From positions 1 to 64,000 of the forward strand of contig NZ_MRWE01000023.1 of the NCBI RefSeq assembly GCF_002093665.1: a stretch of 64,000 bases of DNA. Direction: 5' to 3'. The DNA is from Rouxiella badensis (GTDB lineage: Bacteria > Pseudomonadota > Gammaproteobacteria > Enterobacterales > Enterobacteriaceae). Both the position numbers and the translations under genes were made by a program. The notes below the pieces were generated by a model. The model did not search any database, was not told where the DNA came from, and saw only the letters and a program-made list of their open reading frames with translations. Shown here one piece after another: positions 42,045 through 50,417 of this stretch. Numbering within the stretch: the stretch's first letter is position 1; the number at the start of each line of letters is the position of its first letter.

Positions 42045-42530
42045 ATGGCTGAAAATACCCCCCTGACTCTGAAAAAACCGCTGCCACCTTTCACTCGAGA
42101 AAGCGCCGCTGAGAAAGTTCGACTTGCTGAGGATGCCTGGAACAGCCGTGACCCGCAGCGGGTCAGCCAGGTTTATTCGGCCGATACCCAGTGGCGCAAC
42201 CGCAGCGAATTCGTCACCGGCCAGCAGAACGTGGTGGCATTTTTAGAGCGCAAGTGGGCGAAAGAACTCAATTATAGGTTAATCAAGGAGTTATGGGCTT
42301 TTGACGGAGAGCGTATCGCAGTGCGTTTCGCCTATGAGTGGCATGACGATTCCGGTAACTGGTTCCGGAGTTTCGGCAACGAAAATTGGGCGTTCAACCC
42401 ACAGGGATTAATGTATGCACGCTATGCCTGCATCAATGATTTGCCGATTAAGGCCTCTGAGCGAAAATTCCATTGGCTGCTCGGGCGTCGACCCGACGAT
42501 CATCCGGGTCTTAGCGAGTTAGGTTTTTAA
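42045..42530 (+). CDS. DUF1348 (NTF2-like) protein
   Basis: Small cytoplasmic protein of the DUF1348 family with an NTF2/SnoaL-like fold, function unknown. Conserved features are [43 protein letters not shown] near the start and the [22 protein letters not shown] block, about 95-115. Two adjacent ATGs (42042, 42045) follow GTGAGG; the second has better spacing. A TTG at 42024 would add seven residues and is less likely. It is controlled by the divergent TetR protein through the twin operators. 161 residues. Confidence 0.8.
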   Translation: MAENTPLTLKKPLPPFTRESAAEKVRLAEDAWNSRDPQRVSQVYSADTQWRNRSEFVTGQQNVVAFLERKWAKELNYRLIKELWAFDGERIAVRFAYEWHDDSGNWFRSFGNENWAFNPQGLMYARYACINDLPIKASERKFHWLLGRRPDDHPGLSELGF

Positions 42531-42917
42531 TCAGGCCGATTTCTGATGAATGATGTGCAGCGGGGGAGCGACATCGAGTTTGACGTCGGGGTTTTGCCGG
42601 AACTCGTAGGGCGTGATGTTAAAGCGCTTGCGGAACATGTAGGTAAAGTGCGACTGCGAGCCAAAACCAAAATCCATCGCGATATCGAAAATCGATGAAT
42701 CACTGCTGCTCAGCTGATAAACCGCACTGGCCAGACGACGCTCACGAATATATTTGCCGAGGGAGATACCGGTCGACTCTTTGAACAGTTTCTGCATGTG
42801 CCAAAGCGAGTAGCCGGAATATTCTGCCAGCTCCTCAAGATGGATAACTCGCCCCAAATGGCCTTCGATCCATTTGCTGAGTGCGCAGACGATAGAGAGG
42901 TGGATATCTTGTGCCAT
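42531..42917 (-). CDS. AraC-family regulator, RamA/SoxS/MarA-like
   Basis: A single-domain AraC-type activator of 128 residues with two HTH motifs: LEELAEYSGYSLWHMQKLFKESTG (about 29-52) and IFDIAMDFGFGSQSHFTYMFRKRFNITPYEFR (about 77-107). Like MarA, SoxS and RamA it lacks a ligand domain, so its level probably decides activity. Such proteins activate efflux and stress genes. It is convergent with the DUF1348 gene, with stops only one base apart. A TATAAT -10 lies on the minus strand at 42948-42953. Confidence 0.85.
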   Translation of the reverse strand: MAQDIHLSIVCALSKWIEGHLGRVIHLEELAEYSGYSLWHMQKLFKESTGISLGKYIRERRLASAVYQLSSSDSSIFDIAMDFGFGSQSHFTYMFRKRFNITPYEFRQNPDVKLDVAPPLHIIHQKSA

Positions 42918-43049
42918 AGCTCGTCAATGATTAGTTACGTTAAGATGATTATACACAAATTCGCCGCGCAGGCGGAGCGGGCAGAGTAGTCATAACGTGT
43001 GGTATTAGGCAATTCGACGGCTGGATGAGGAAAAATCACTCGTTTGTCA

Positions 43050-43157
43050 TTACCTTAGCAGGATCCAATGGATGATGCGGGCGATGGCATCGTCCAATAC
43101 CACAATGCCGACAAGGATTGCGATCACCATTAAAATAAAACGTTTACCGGTGGGCAA
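43050..43157 (-). CDS. Predicted 35-residue membrane microprotein
   Basis: Reading from TTG 43157, the frame encodes about 35 residues: short basic start PTGKRF, a transmembrane stretch ILMVIAILVGIVVL, then DDAIARIIHWILLR. An AGGAG ribosome site lies eight bases before the TTG. I do not recognise a family. It follows a 30-codon ORF of similar type on the same strand, downstream of the PBP3-like gene. Too short to be certain. Confidence 0.5.
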   Translation of the reverse strand: MPTGKRFILMVIAILVGIVVLDDAIARIIHWILLR

Positions 43158-43190
43158 AATGCGTTCTCCTAATCCTTGCGGGCTTGGCAG

Positions 43191-43283
43191 TTAGCCCCAC
43201 GGGCCATTGCCGTGCATGTTTAATGCAATGACAGCCAGGCAAACCGAGAGAAAAATAACGACAACAATTAAGAGCCTTTTCAT
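43191..43283 (-). CDS. Predicted 30-residue membrane microprotein
   Basis: ATG 43283 opens a 30-codon frame: positive start MKRL, hydrophobic segment LIVVVIFLSVCLAVIAL, and short tail NMHGNGPWG. It has the form of a single-helix small membrane protein, with one Cys. No strong ribosome site. It lies 107 bases after the stop of the PBP3-like gene and 33 bases before the next micro-ORF. No family recognised. Confidence 0.45.
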   Translation of the reverse strand: MKRLLIVVVIFLSVCLAVIALNMHGNGPWG

Positions 43284-43390
43284 ACGGGTAGACACTTTTA
43301 AGCAGTGGAAAATAACACGGAAAGGTACAAAATTTGCCTGCACAAATCCAGTCACTCGGCGTTAAAAACTGACTTTTTTACCGCTTTTCT

Positions 43391-45163
43391 TTACTGCGGC
43401 GCGAGCGCGCTTTTTTCTTTTAACTTCACTGCCTTACTGGACGAAGCAACGGTTGTCGGCGGTGTTTCAGGGACTAAGGCATCTGGCGCAATGTTCATGT
43501 GGTTCAGAACCTGCCCCATTATCTCGCCGAAGATAGGACCCGCAACCGAACCACCGAAGTGTTTCCCGGCCTGTGGGTTATTGACCATCACCACCAGCGC
43601 TACGCGTGGGTTACTTGCTGGCGCAACGCCTGCCGTATAGTTGATGTAACCGCCGTCATATTTGCCCGATGGACCCATCTTTTCGGCCGTACCGGTTTTA
43701 ATCGCTAAACGATAACCCGGAACGGCGGCACTCAGCCCAGAACCCCCCGGCAGGGCGTCACTTTCCATCATATGTACTACGGTTTCTACCACGTTTTTAT
43801 CCATGACGCGGGTACCAAGCACCGGCGGCGTAACTTTGGTTATCGACAGTGGACGATAAATACCGAATGAACCGATAGTGGCATATTCGCGGGCAATTTG
43901 CAGCGGCGTTACGCGCAGACCGTAGCCAAAGGCGAAAGTGGCGCGTTCGATGTCAGCCCAGCGTTCGCGGTGCAGCGGGAAGTAACCGGCACTTTCACCA
44001 CCCACACCGAGATCGGTGGGTTTGCCCAGACCAAAGGCGTGATATTGATCGACCAGAATCTGTGCAGGCATCGCCAACGCAATGTGCGATACGCCGATAT
44101 CACTGGATTTTTGCAGTACGCCGGTGATAGTAAGCGCCGACTCGTGGCCTACGTCGCGAATAAGGTGGCCGTTAACCGTATAAGGACGGGTATCGAGCAC
44201 TGTATCGGGTCTAATGATGTTGTGCGCGAGACCCGCCATCACCACTAAAGGTTTTACCGTCGAACCTGGCTCGAAGCTGTCGCTAATTGCCACGTTACGC
44301 ATGTCTTTGACGTCGGTGCCAGCATAGTTGTTCGGGTTAAACGAAGGGTAAGAGGCCATTCCCAGAATTTCGCCGGTGTTGACGTCGACCATCACCGCTG
44401 CCCCCGAGTCCGCCTGGTTCAGCATCACGCCTTTTCTCAGCGCGGCATACACCACGTACTGAATATAGCTGTCGATACTCAGGTTAACCGTCGGTGGTTG
44501 CTGCGGCGGCACGTCCTTAAGAATACCGATGACGTTACCCTGACCGTCCTGACGGAACTCACGCATACCAGGCTTGCCTTGCAGCAGACTGTTGAAACCA
44601 CGTTCCAGTCCGGTCAGACCCTCGTTATCGGTACCGACTACGCCGACCAGGTTCGAGGCCGCCTCACTCATGGGATAATAGCGGCTGTCGTCGTGTTGCA
44701 GGATAACGCCGCCGAGGTGCAGTTCGCCGATGTCCTTCGCGATGCCCTGTTCAATTTTTCTCCCCAGGAAGACGAAGCGACGCTTAGGGTCACTGGTGAT
44801 CATTTGCTGAAGCTGCGACAGCGGCATATCGAGCGCCGAGGCCAGATATTGCCACTTTGGACTGTTCAGATCGCTGTGCAGCTGTTCGATACGGTACGGG
44901 TCAGCGATGATGTCTTTAGACGCCACGCTGAGCGCAAGAGGGTGCCCGTTGCGATCGGCGATGGTGCCGCGATCGGCGGGAATAATTTGCGTGCGCAGTG
45001 AGCGTTGGTCGGCCTGACGCTCCAGCATCGGCCGATTAAGCAGCTGGAGATAACCTACGCGGGCCAGCAATAGCCCCATACAGCAGACGATTCCTAAGCA
45101 AATCAACGCGAAACGTTTAGAATAAAAATGGGGTTGAGCGCTGTTTTTCTTAGGATTTGGCAT
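43391..45163 (-). CDS. Second PBP3/FtsI-type peptidoglycan D,D-transpeptidase
   Basis: High-molecular-mass class B penicillin-binding protein, a paralogue of FtsI. The 590 residues have a short cytoplasmic start, one transmembrane anchor (about 19-37) and a pedestal with RGTIADRNGHPLA. The transpeptidase domain has nucleophile Ser301 and Lys304 (GSTVKP), second motif SSD (FtsI has SSN), and third motif KTGT. Its last 40 residues lack the FtsI tail. Salmonella has a comparable FtsI paralogue (PBP3SAL) that works at acidic pH; by analogy this may be a condition-specific septal enzyme. No mraY/murE genes lie nearby, so it is not the dcw-cluster ftsI. Confidence 0.85.
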   Translation of the reverse strand: MPNPKKNSAQPHFYSKRFALICLGIVCCMGLLLARVGYLQLLNRPMLERQADQRSLRTQIIPADRGTIADRNGHPLALSVASKDIIADPYRIEQLHSDLNSPKWQYLASALDMPLSQLQQMITSDPKRRFVFLGRKIEQGIAKDIGELHLGGVILQHDDSRYYPMSEAASNLVGVVGTDNEGLTGLERGFNSLLQGKPGMREFRQDGQGNVIGILKDVPPQQPPTVNLSIDSYIQYVVYAALRKGVMLNQADSGAAVMVDVNTGEILGMASYPSFNPNNYAGTDVKDMRNVAISDSFEPGSTVKPLVVMAGLAHNIIRPDTVLDTRPYTVNGHLIRDVGHESALTITGVLQKSSDIGVSHIALAMPAQILVDQYHAFGLGKPTDLGVGGESAGYFPLHRERWADIERATFAFGYGLRVTPLQIAREYATIGSFGIYRPLSITKVTPPVLGTRVMDKNVVETVVHMMESDALPGGSGLSAAVPGYRLAIKTGTAEKMGPSGKYDGGYINYTAGVAPASNPRVALVVMVNNPQAGKHFGGSVAGPIFGEIMGQVLNHMNIAPDALVPETPPTTVASSSKAVKLKEKSALAPQ

Positions 45164-45274
45164 CGATTACTTCGCAAATTCGTTAAAATATTTTATCTTC
45201 TTTGGCTATCTTATAATAAGCCATCGCAGTGATATGTTTATTTCAATTGCGCTTTGTAAGTAAATAATAACGGC

Positions 45275-45517
45275 TTATTCATAAGAAAGCCATTCATCCG
45301 CTTCCTCAAACATCTCTTCAAGCATCTGATTCAACTGTGACTTTTCTTGTTTACTGACGCCGTGCGTGCTGAGACCATTGGCCTGCATCGCTTTGACCTT
45401 AATTTCCGCGTCGGGAAACATTCTGTGAACCCGCTTGGTGAGCTCCCGGGTAATTTTTTCACCGGCATCTGGTATTGCCGCTACATTCCTTTTGTCATAA
45501 CTCAGTTCAACCCGCAT
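45275..45517 (-). CDS. DinI-like SOS protein
   Basis: An 80-residue DinI-family protein. DinI binds RecA and modulates its coprotease and filament stability in the SOS response. Family features: MRVELSYDK start, ELTKRVHRMFPDAEIKVK strand-helix core, GLSTHGVSKQEKSQLNQMLEEMFEEADEWL with the acidic C-terminal helix that mimics DNA. A perfect LexA box lies about 115 bases upstream. Confidence 0.88.
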   Translation of the reverse strand: MRVELSYDKRNVAAIPDAGEKITRELTKRVHRMFPDAEIKVKAMQANGLSTHGVSKQEKSQLNQMLEEMFEEADEWLSYE

Positions 45518-45630
45518 GGCTCACTCTCTATCAATTTTTTGTCATTCGATTTATCGCCGTTCTATTTATTAAAGGGGGGTCTTAAAATAAATAGCGGGAG
45601 GCGATCGGCATAAATGCCAGGGTAATTTGG

Positions 45631-45646
45631 CTGTATAAATATACAG
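45631..45646 (-). promoter_or_regulatory. LexA (SOS) box of the dinI-like gene
   Basis: CTGTATAAATATACAG is a full CTGT-N8-ACAG palindrome. It is upstream of the dinI-like gene and points to LexA repression and DNA-damage induction. Confidence 0.92.
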
Positions 45647-45708
45647 CGAAAAGTAAGGTGAGCCAAGCTGTTCTTCCGAAACAAATTGTTATCAAGCGAA
45701 ACCCGATG

Positions 45709-46047
45709 TCAGGAGGCATCACGTTTGCCGAAAAAACCGATCAGCCGCCAAATGCCGTGCACCAGAAACCCCAGCAGGGCGGCGGCGATACCGGTGCGGG
45801 TTAGCGTGGCGGCGAACATCAGTTCGGGAGGAATTTCACCCGCTGGGCGATTTGCCGAGAATCCAGGATGTTCGGGAAAAGCGAGAAAATAGATGAAAGA
45901 CAAACTGCCGATGCCAATCAGGAAGCTGCAAAGAAGCCAATAGGCCTTTTTCAACCCTTTGGCACGTACCGTGATGCTCATCGTCGTGCCAAACATTATC
46001 ACGATAAAAATTATCGCGAGGATCAGCATTATCACGTCCTGCTTCAT
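45709..46047 (-). CDS. Hypothetical small membrane protein, three predicted helices
   Basis: 112 residues. Helix 1 is at about 5-25 (VIMLILAIIFIVIMFGTTMSI), helix 2 at about 36-56 (YWLLCSFLIGIGSLSFIYFLAF) and helix 3 at about 78-100 (MFAATLTRTGIAAALLGFLVHGIW). A charged loop lies between the second and third. No family is recognised. It is upstream of the dinI-like gene on the same strand with the LexA box in between, so it is probably a separate unit. Confidence 0.6.
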   Translation of the reverse strand: MKQDVIMLILAIIFIVIMFGTTMSITVRAKGLKKAYWLLCSFLIGIGSLSFIYFLAFPEHPGFSANRPAGEIPPELMFAATLTRTGIAAALLGFLVHGIWRLIGFFGKRDAS

Positions 46048-46207
46048 TACCTGTCTCCCCAGAGTTGGCCACTGCCAGCCTCATCATTGCATAATCAAAT
46101 ACTAATCTCCCTGGTTTCGCGACGCAATCGGTAACCAAGAGAACTCTTATTGTGTACATGTTTCTATTTCGATAGGGTTAGGTATCAAAAACGAAAAGGA
46201 GAGCACC

Positions 46208-46369
46208 ATGGGATTTTGGAGAATTCTGTTTACCATCATTTTACCTCCGCTGGGTGTTTTAATCGGCAAAGGATTTGGATGGGCGTTTATTATTAATATC
46301 ATTCTGACTATTTGCGGATATTTCCCGGGACTTATTCACGGCTTCTGGGTTCAGACCAAAAAATCTTAA
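46208..46369 (+). CDS. yqaE: YqaE/Pmp3-family small membrane protein
   Basis: 53-residue hydrophobic protein with two helices. MGFWRILFTIILPPLGVLIG is close to E. coli YqaE (MGFWRIVITIILPPLGVLLG), and the second half GFGWAFIINIILTICGYFPG and IHGFWVQT also follows it. Pmp3/YqaE proteins influence membrane potential and salt or envelope stress; the exact role is unknown. AAGGAGAGC precedes the ATG and a good terminator follows. Confidence 0.93.
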   Translation: MGFWRILFTIILPPLGVLIGKGFGWAFIINIILTICGYFPGLIHGFWVQTKKS

Positions 46370-46376
46370 TCACCCT

Positions 46377-46410
46377 CCGCAATCTGGCTCACGGATTGCG
46401 GTTTCTTTCT
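46377..46410 (+). terminator. Rho-independent terminator after yqaE
   Basis: Stem CCGCAATC / GATTGCGG (eight pairs, nine-base loop) followed by TTTCTTTCTT, directly after the stop. Confidence 0.85.
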
Positions 46411-46475
46411 TGCCTTAATGTGCGCTTAATCTCTTGAAGATACGCTGACTTCAGCATCTTTCTTGAGACACTTAC

Positions 46476-47012
46476 ATGCGCGTTAAATACAGTCCTATAC
46501 AGATTGCCATTCATTGGCTTGTTTTCCTGCTTGTTGTTGCTACCTATGCCACCATTGAGCTCAAAGGCTTTATTCCAAAAAGTTTACCTCAGCATGCGCT
46601 ATTAACCGTCCTGCATTACAGCTTTGGTGCCAGCGTATTATTAATGATGAGCACGCGTGTGTTCGTAAGGCTCATGTATGTTACGCCGGGAATTACCCCT
46701 AAACCGCCACACTGGCAGGACATTGCCGCGCATATCATGCACGGCATCATTTATATCTTCTTTATTGTGGTGCCGATCATGGGAATACTTTCGATGTATT
46801 TTAAAGGCACCGAGTGGGCTCTTTTTGGCGTGAAGATGCCGGTAACTTACGATCCGAATTTACTGTTATCCAAAAAGATAAAGTCTATTCACGAGCTTAT
46901 TGCCAACACAGGCTATTATCTGATTGGATTGCACGCCGCGGCTGCGTTATTCCATCACTATTATCTTAAAGATAATACCTTGCTGCGGATGATGCCGGGT
47001 AAAAGGCTGTAA
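46476..47012 (+). CDS. Cytochrome b561
   Basis: Four-helix inner-membrane di-heme cytochrome of the CybB/YodB family (178 residues). Candidate heme ligands are His13 (IQIAIHWLVFLL), His47 (LTVLHYSFGASVLL), a His in AAHIMHGIIYIFFIVVPIMG, and His in LIGLHAAAALFHHYY. In E. coli, CybB can act as a superoxide:ubiquinone oxidoreductase. Which paralogue this is cannot be decided. Single-gene unit after the yqaE terminator. Confidence 0.88.
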   Translation: MRVKYSPIQIAIHWLVFLLVVATYATIELKGFIPKSLPQHALLTVLHYSFGASVLLMMSTRVFVRLMYVTPGITPKPPHWQDIAAHIMHGIIYIFFIVVPIMGILSMYFKGTEWALFGVKMPVTYDPNLLLSKKIKSIHELIANTGYYLIGLHAAAALFHHYYLKDNTLLRMMPGKRL

Positions 47013-47059
47013 GAGCGCGCGCCCCTTTACAGGTCATAAAGGGGCGGGTAAATGCCGTA

Positions 47060-47884
47060 TTAATAAACCGTTTTGAGGAAGGCCAGCAGGTCTTCGTTCA
47101 GTTTGTCCTGATGCGTGAGGGCGAAGCCGTGCGGTGCGCCTTCGTAGGTTTTCAGCTGCGAGTGACTGATAATCTCTGCCGAGAGCTTGCCGGTTAACTC
47201 GAAGGGAACGATTTGGTCTTTGGTGCCGTGAATAATGAGTGTCGGTACATCAACCTTGGCCAGATCGCCCCGGAAATCCGTCACCTGAAATGCAGTCACA
47301 CAGTCGATGGTGCTTTTCAGCGAGGCTAAAAGCGCGATGTTCAAGGTCTGGGTCAACGCACCTTCCGATACGCTCATTCCCTCATTGATGCCATAGAATG
47401 GCGTTGAAAAATCGCTGATAAACTGCGCGCGATCCTTACGTACTCCGTCTCTGATACCCTCAAATACTGATTTTTCAACGCCGCCAGGATAGTCATCCGT
47501 CTTGCCGAATATTGGCGTGACGGCACCGAGTAACACCAGCGCGCTGATGCGGTCAGTACCGTAATTGCCGATATAGCGCGACACGTCACCGCCCCCCATC
47601 GAGAACCCGACCAGCGTGACGTCTTCGAGGTCAAGATGCTCAATTAACCCGCGAATATCCGAGGCGAAAGTATCATAATCATTGCCGTTCCAGGGCTGGT
47701 CAGAGCGTCCGAAGCCGCGGCGGTCGAACGCGATGGTGCGATAGCCGTGCTCGGCCAGAAAATTGAGCTGACTGTCCCACATGTCTGCGTCCAGCGGCCA
47801 ACCGTGGCTGAATAAAATAGGTTTTCCTGCGCCCCAGTCTTTGTAATAGATATTGGTACCGTCTTGCGCCTTGAATGAACTCAT
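47060..47884 (-). CDS. Alpha/beta hydrolase, non-heme chloroperoxidase/arylesterase type
   Basis: Cytoplasmic 274-residue alpha/beta-hydrolase. SHGWPLDADMWDSQ forms the oxyanion region and GFSMGGGD the nucleophile elbow (Ser about 95). HGTKDQIVPFE has the acid (Asp about 223) and GAPHGFALTH the His (about 252). GFSMGGGDVSRYI matches cofactor-free chloroperoxidases (perhydrolases) of the CPO-F/T group, which in vivo act probably as esterases. No signal peptide. Monocistronic by context. Confidence 0.85.
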   Translation of the reverse strand: MSSFKAQDGTNIYYKDWGAGKPILFSHGWPLDADMWDSQLNFLAEHGYRTIAFDRRGFGRSDQPWNGNDYDTFASDIRGLIEHLDLEDVTLVGFSMGGGDVSRYIGNYGTDRISALVLLGAVTPIFGKTDDYPGGVEKSVFEGIRDGVRKDRAQFISDFSTPFYGINEGMSVSEGALTQTLNIALLASLKSTIDCVTAFQVTDFRGDLAKVDVPTLIIHGTKDQIVPFELTGKLSAEIISHSQLKTYEGAPHGFALTHQDKLNEDLLAFLKTVY

Positions 47885-48073
47885 GAGGACCCCTTATTCA
47901 TCAGATTGTTGAGGATGGTAAATACAATGATGTGGTGCTGTCGGACAGGGGCAGTCGTGCGCCCGAGTAAAGGGCCATGAATTGGCCCGAAGTAGAATTA
48001 TAGACCTCAAAATCGAGATTGCGATTCTGAATCTTGGCGGTGACTTTTAAGCAACATCGGTTCTGAGAATCTC

Positions 48074-48853
48074 TCAGCCCTTATTGGGCACCGTCGTTGT
48101 ATTCCCGTCACCTACGCTGCCGATAAAGGGTAAACGTAGCGCGGGAGGCGCGATATTGACGCCCAGGTTCAGCCCCAGAACGTTAATTTCGATCCCTTCC
48201 TGCGCACCTATGTTGAGTCCCAAAAGTCCCAACAGTGAAATCTGAACGCCTTTCCCCGAAGGCGGCAATCCCACCGGATGCGTCAGCGGACGATAGTCCT
48301 TACCGATGGCGTTCGAGGGCATATCCAGCTGTAAAGCCGGAACGTCACGGCCAATATGGGCAATAAAGGTGTTGCTGTTTGGACCCGGCCAAGCGTGATA
48401 GGTCTGTGGATACGGATAACTTTTGATAGCCGCCTCAATCTGCGGGATCATTGCCTCGGCCTGCGGTCCACGATGATCGACCAGAATATGGGGTTTGGCA
48501 CCAAACCAGTAGCCGTCTGGAATGGCGTAGTTGCGGCGTACAACGTCGTCGCTACGCCAGCCAATCACGTCATAGCGGGTGAACTGGGTCTCTCCGGCTC
48601 TTTTGAATATTATCCAGGTATGCACTGCGAACAGCCCGCGCCAGCCGTAGGTTTTAGCGGCATAAACCTCAACAATCGCCGTATCGGCAAACTTGAGCGG
48701 ATCGGGCGCAAGATTGGACGAATCGCGGCGCGCCGTTGACCAGCTTTGCGTCACGGGAGCTTCCGAGGTCTGCGACGCTCTGGCATAGCTATATCCAAAT
48801 GATAAAAGCAGGACAACGATATAACCGAGACTAAACCATTTAAGGTAATTCAT
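48074..48853 (-). CDS. DUF3750 protein
   Basis: 259-residue protein with an N-terminal hydrophobic segment (LKWFSLGYIVVLLLSFGYSYARA, residues 4-26), either signal peptide or anchor. The core (about 58-190) belongs to DUF3750: AIVEVYAAKTYGWRGLFAVHTWIIFKRA, RNYAIPDGYWFGAKPHILVDHRG, YHAWPGPNSNTFIAHIGR. The conserved His, Asn and Cys/His pattern recalls NlpC-like or LRAT-like folds, but no function is known. The C-terminus is Gly-rich with repeated LGLNLGVN/LGLNIGAQ-type motifs. Confidence 0.75.
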   Translation of the reverse strand: MNYLKWFSLGYIVVLLLSFGYSYARASQTSEAPVTQSWSTARRDSSNLAPDPLKFADTAIVEVYAAKTYGWRGLFAVHTWIIFKRAGETQFTRYDVIGWRSDDVVRRNYAIPDGYWFGAKPHILVDHRGPQAEAMIPQIEAAIKSYPYPQTYHAWPGPNSNTFIAHIGRDVPALQLDMPSNAIGKDYRPLTHPVGLPPSGKGVQISLLGLLGLNIGAQEGIEINVLGLNLGVNIAPPALRLPFIGSVGDGNTTTVPNKG

Positions 48854-49038
48854 AGTTTCTCACTTCTGTCGCGCTTGATGATTAACCAACCTAATCGATA
48901 TAAATACCCGGGGCAAGGGGGCAGAGGCGGGAAGACACGCCCACAGTGGCTAAAAATTTTTTCTGCAATAAAACTGTCATCCTGCGGTGCTAGCGTTGTG
49001 CATTAACAGGGTAATAGTTTGATTATAAGGGAAAGTTA

Positions 49039-50310
49039 ATGAAAATTCGGTTAACGCTTATCGCGGCCACGCTGCTGTTGGCGCAGCAGGCGCAGGCAGT
49101 CTCACTTCCGCAGGCCGCCGCACTGGCAAACGGGACTTCTCCGGCTTCCGCCAGTCAGGCTTTTGACGCACTGGAGGCGCAGTCCTTACAGGCAGAAATC
49201 AATGCGCTGAAGGGGGGGGCAGCGACGCTGACCCGGGGTCAGTTGGATAAAGCCTCGCAGAATGACACCCAGTCTGACAAGGCGTGGCTGAAGGCCAGCG
49301 GCTATGATTTCCAGACTAAGGCCAATCAGCAGGCGGGGATTGAGCTGTTATCCGGATTCAGTAAGCTGCCAGACTCCACCCTACAGGCAAGCCTACAGAC
49401 CGTCACCGCGATTAACTGCGATGCAACTCAGGGCGTCCGTCACCAGGCGCTGGCTGACGCCGAAGGCATTAGCTACCTCTATTTCCTCGCCGATGCAATG
49501 GGGCCACGTCTCGGCAAGGCTTTCCTGACCGCCTACGACAAGGGTGAAATCGGCAAGGCCGCAGCGTTGATTAAGGCGAGCGAAGTCAGCACCAGTGCGG
49601 CTAAAAAGCACTTTAACTATTCGCGCCCGTTTCTGATTAAAGGCAACACTATACATCTGGTGCCGGATGATACGGTGGTGAAAGACAACCAACCTTACAC
49701 CGCCGACGGGGGGTCATTCCCGAGTGGACACACCAATACCGGCTACACCGATGCGTTGCTAATGGCGCAGATGATCCCTGAGCGTTACGACTCGCTGGTG
49801 GAGCGGGGCGCGCGCTACGGCTATTCGCGCATCGTTTTGGGCGTGCATTATCCGCTTGATATCATGGGTTCGCGTATGGTGACGCAGCGTAATGTCGCGC
49901 ACTATCTTAACGATCCGCGCTACGTGACGCTGTTTAATGAAGCGAAGGATCAACTGCGTGCTGCGCTTGAGAAAGAGTGTGGTACTACGCTGGCCGAATG
50001 TGCGAAAACCGTCGGGCATGATGACCCGTACCGCTCGCCAGACATGAAGCAGTTTTATCGCTTTACCATGAGCTATGGTCTAGCGAAGCAGCAGGGTGCG
50101 TCACAGCCCCTGAGCGTGCCGGCCGGTGCCGAAGTCCTGCTACAGTCTGCCTTACCCCACCTTTCGGCTGAGAAACGCCGTCAGTTGATGGTCAAAACGG
50201 CCTTGCCGGCAGGCTATCCGCTTTCTGGAAACACGCCAGAGCAGGCTTTCTGGCAACGTCTCGATCTCCCGGCGGCCTACGCGCTCGGCAAGTCTGAACG
50301 AACTCACTAA
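49039..50310 (+). CDS. PAP2-family class A-type acid phosphatase
   Basis: Periplasmic phosphatase. The precursor of 423 residues has a 20-residue signal peptide (MKIRLTLIAATLLLAQQAQA). The vanadium-haloperoxidase/PAP2 active-site motifs are all present: K-x6-R-P (Lys189, Arg196-Pro197), PSGH (228-231) and SR-x5-H-x3-D (Ser263, Arg264, His270, Asp274). It is much longer than PhoN/PhoC (about 250), with a 150-residue N-terminal extension and a C-terminal extension. Substrate unknown. Terminator at 50327-50353. Confidence 0.88.
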   Translation: MKIRLTLIAATLLLAQQAQAVSLPQAAALANGTSPASASQAFDALEAQSLQAEINALKGGAATLTRGQLDKASQNDTQSDKAWLKASGYDFQTKANQQAGIELLSGFSKLPDSTLQASLQTVTAINCDATQGVRHQALADAEGISYLYFLADAMGPRLGKAFLTAYDKGEIGKAAALIKASEVSTSAAKKHFNYSRPFLIKGNTIHLVPDDTVVKDNQPYTADGGSFPSGHTNTGYTDALLMAQMIPERYDSLVERGARYGYSRIVLGVHYPLDIMGSRMVTQRNVAHYLNDPRYVTLFNEAKDQLRAALEKECGTTLAECAKTVGHDDPYRSPDMKQFYRFTMSYGLAKQQGASQPLSVPAGAEVLLQSALPHLSAEKRRQLMVKTALPAGYPLSGNTPEQAFWQRLDLPAAYALGKSERTH

Positions 50311-50326
50311 ACTCATTTTTGTCGCA

Positions 50327-50353
50327 AAAAGGCTGCCGGGTGCGGCCTTTTTT
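50327..50353 (+). terminator. Rho-independent terminator after the acid phosphatase gene
   Basis: AAGGCTGC CGGGT GCGGCCTT stem with one G-U pair and a following T-run, 18 bases after the stop. Confidence 0.87.
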
Positions 50354-50417
50354 ATTTGCCAAACAGCCTGAAAAATATGACATATTCTTCTTATTAAACC
50401 AATCGAGGATAAGAAGT

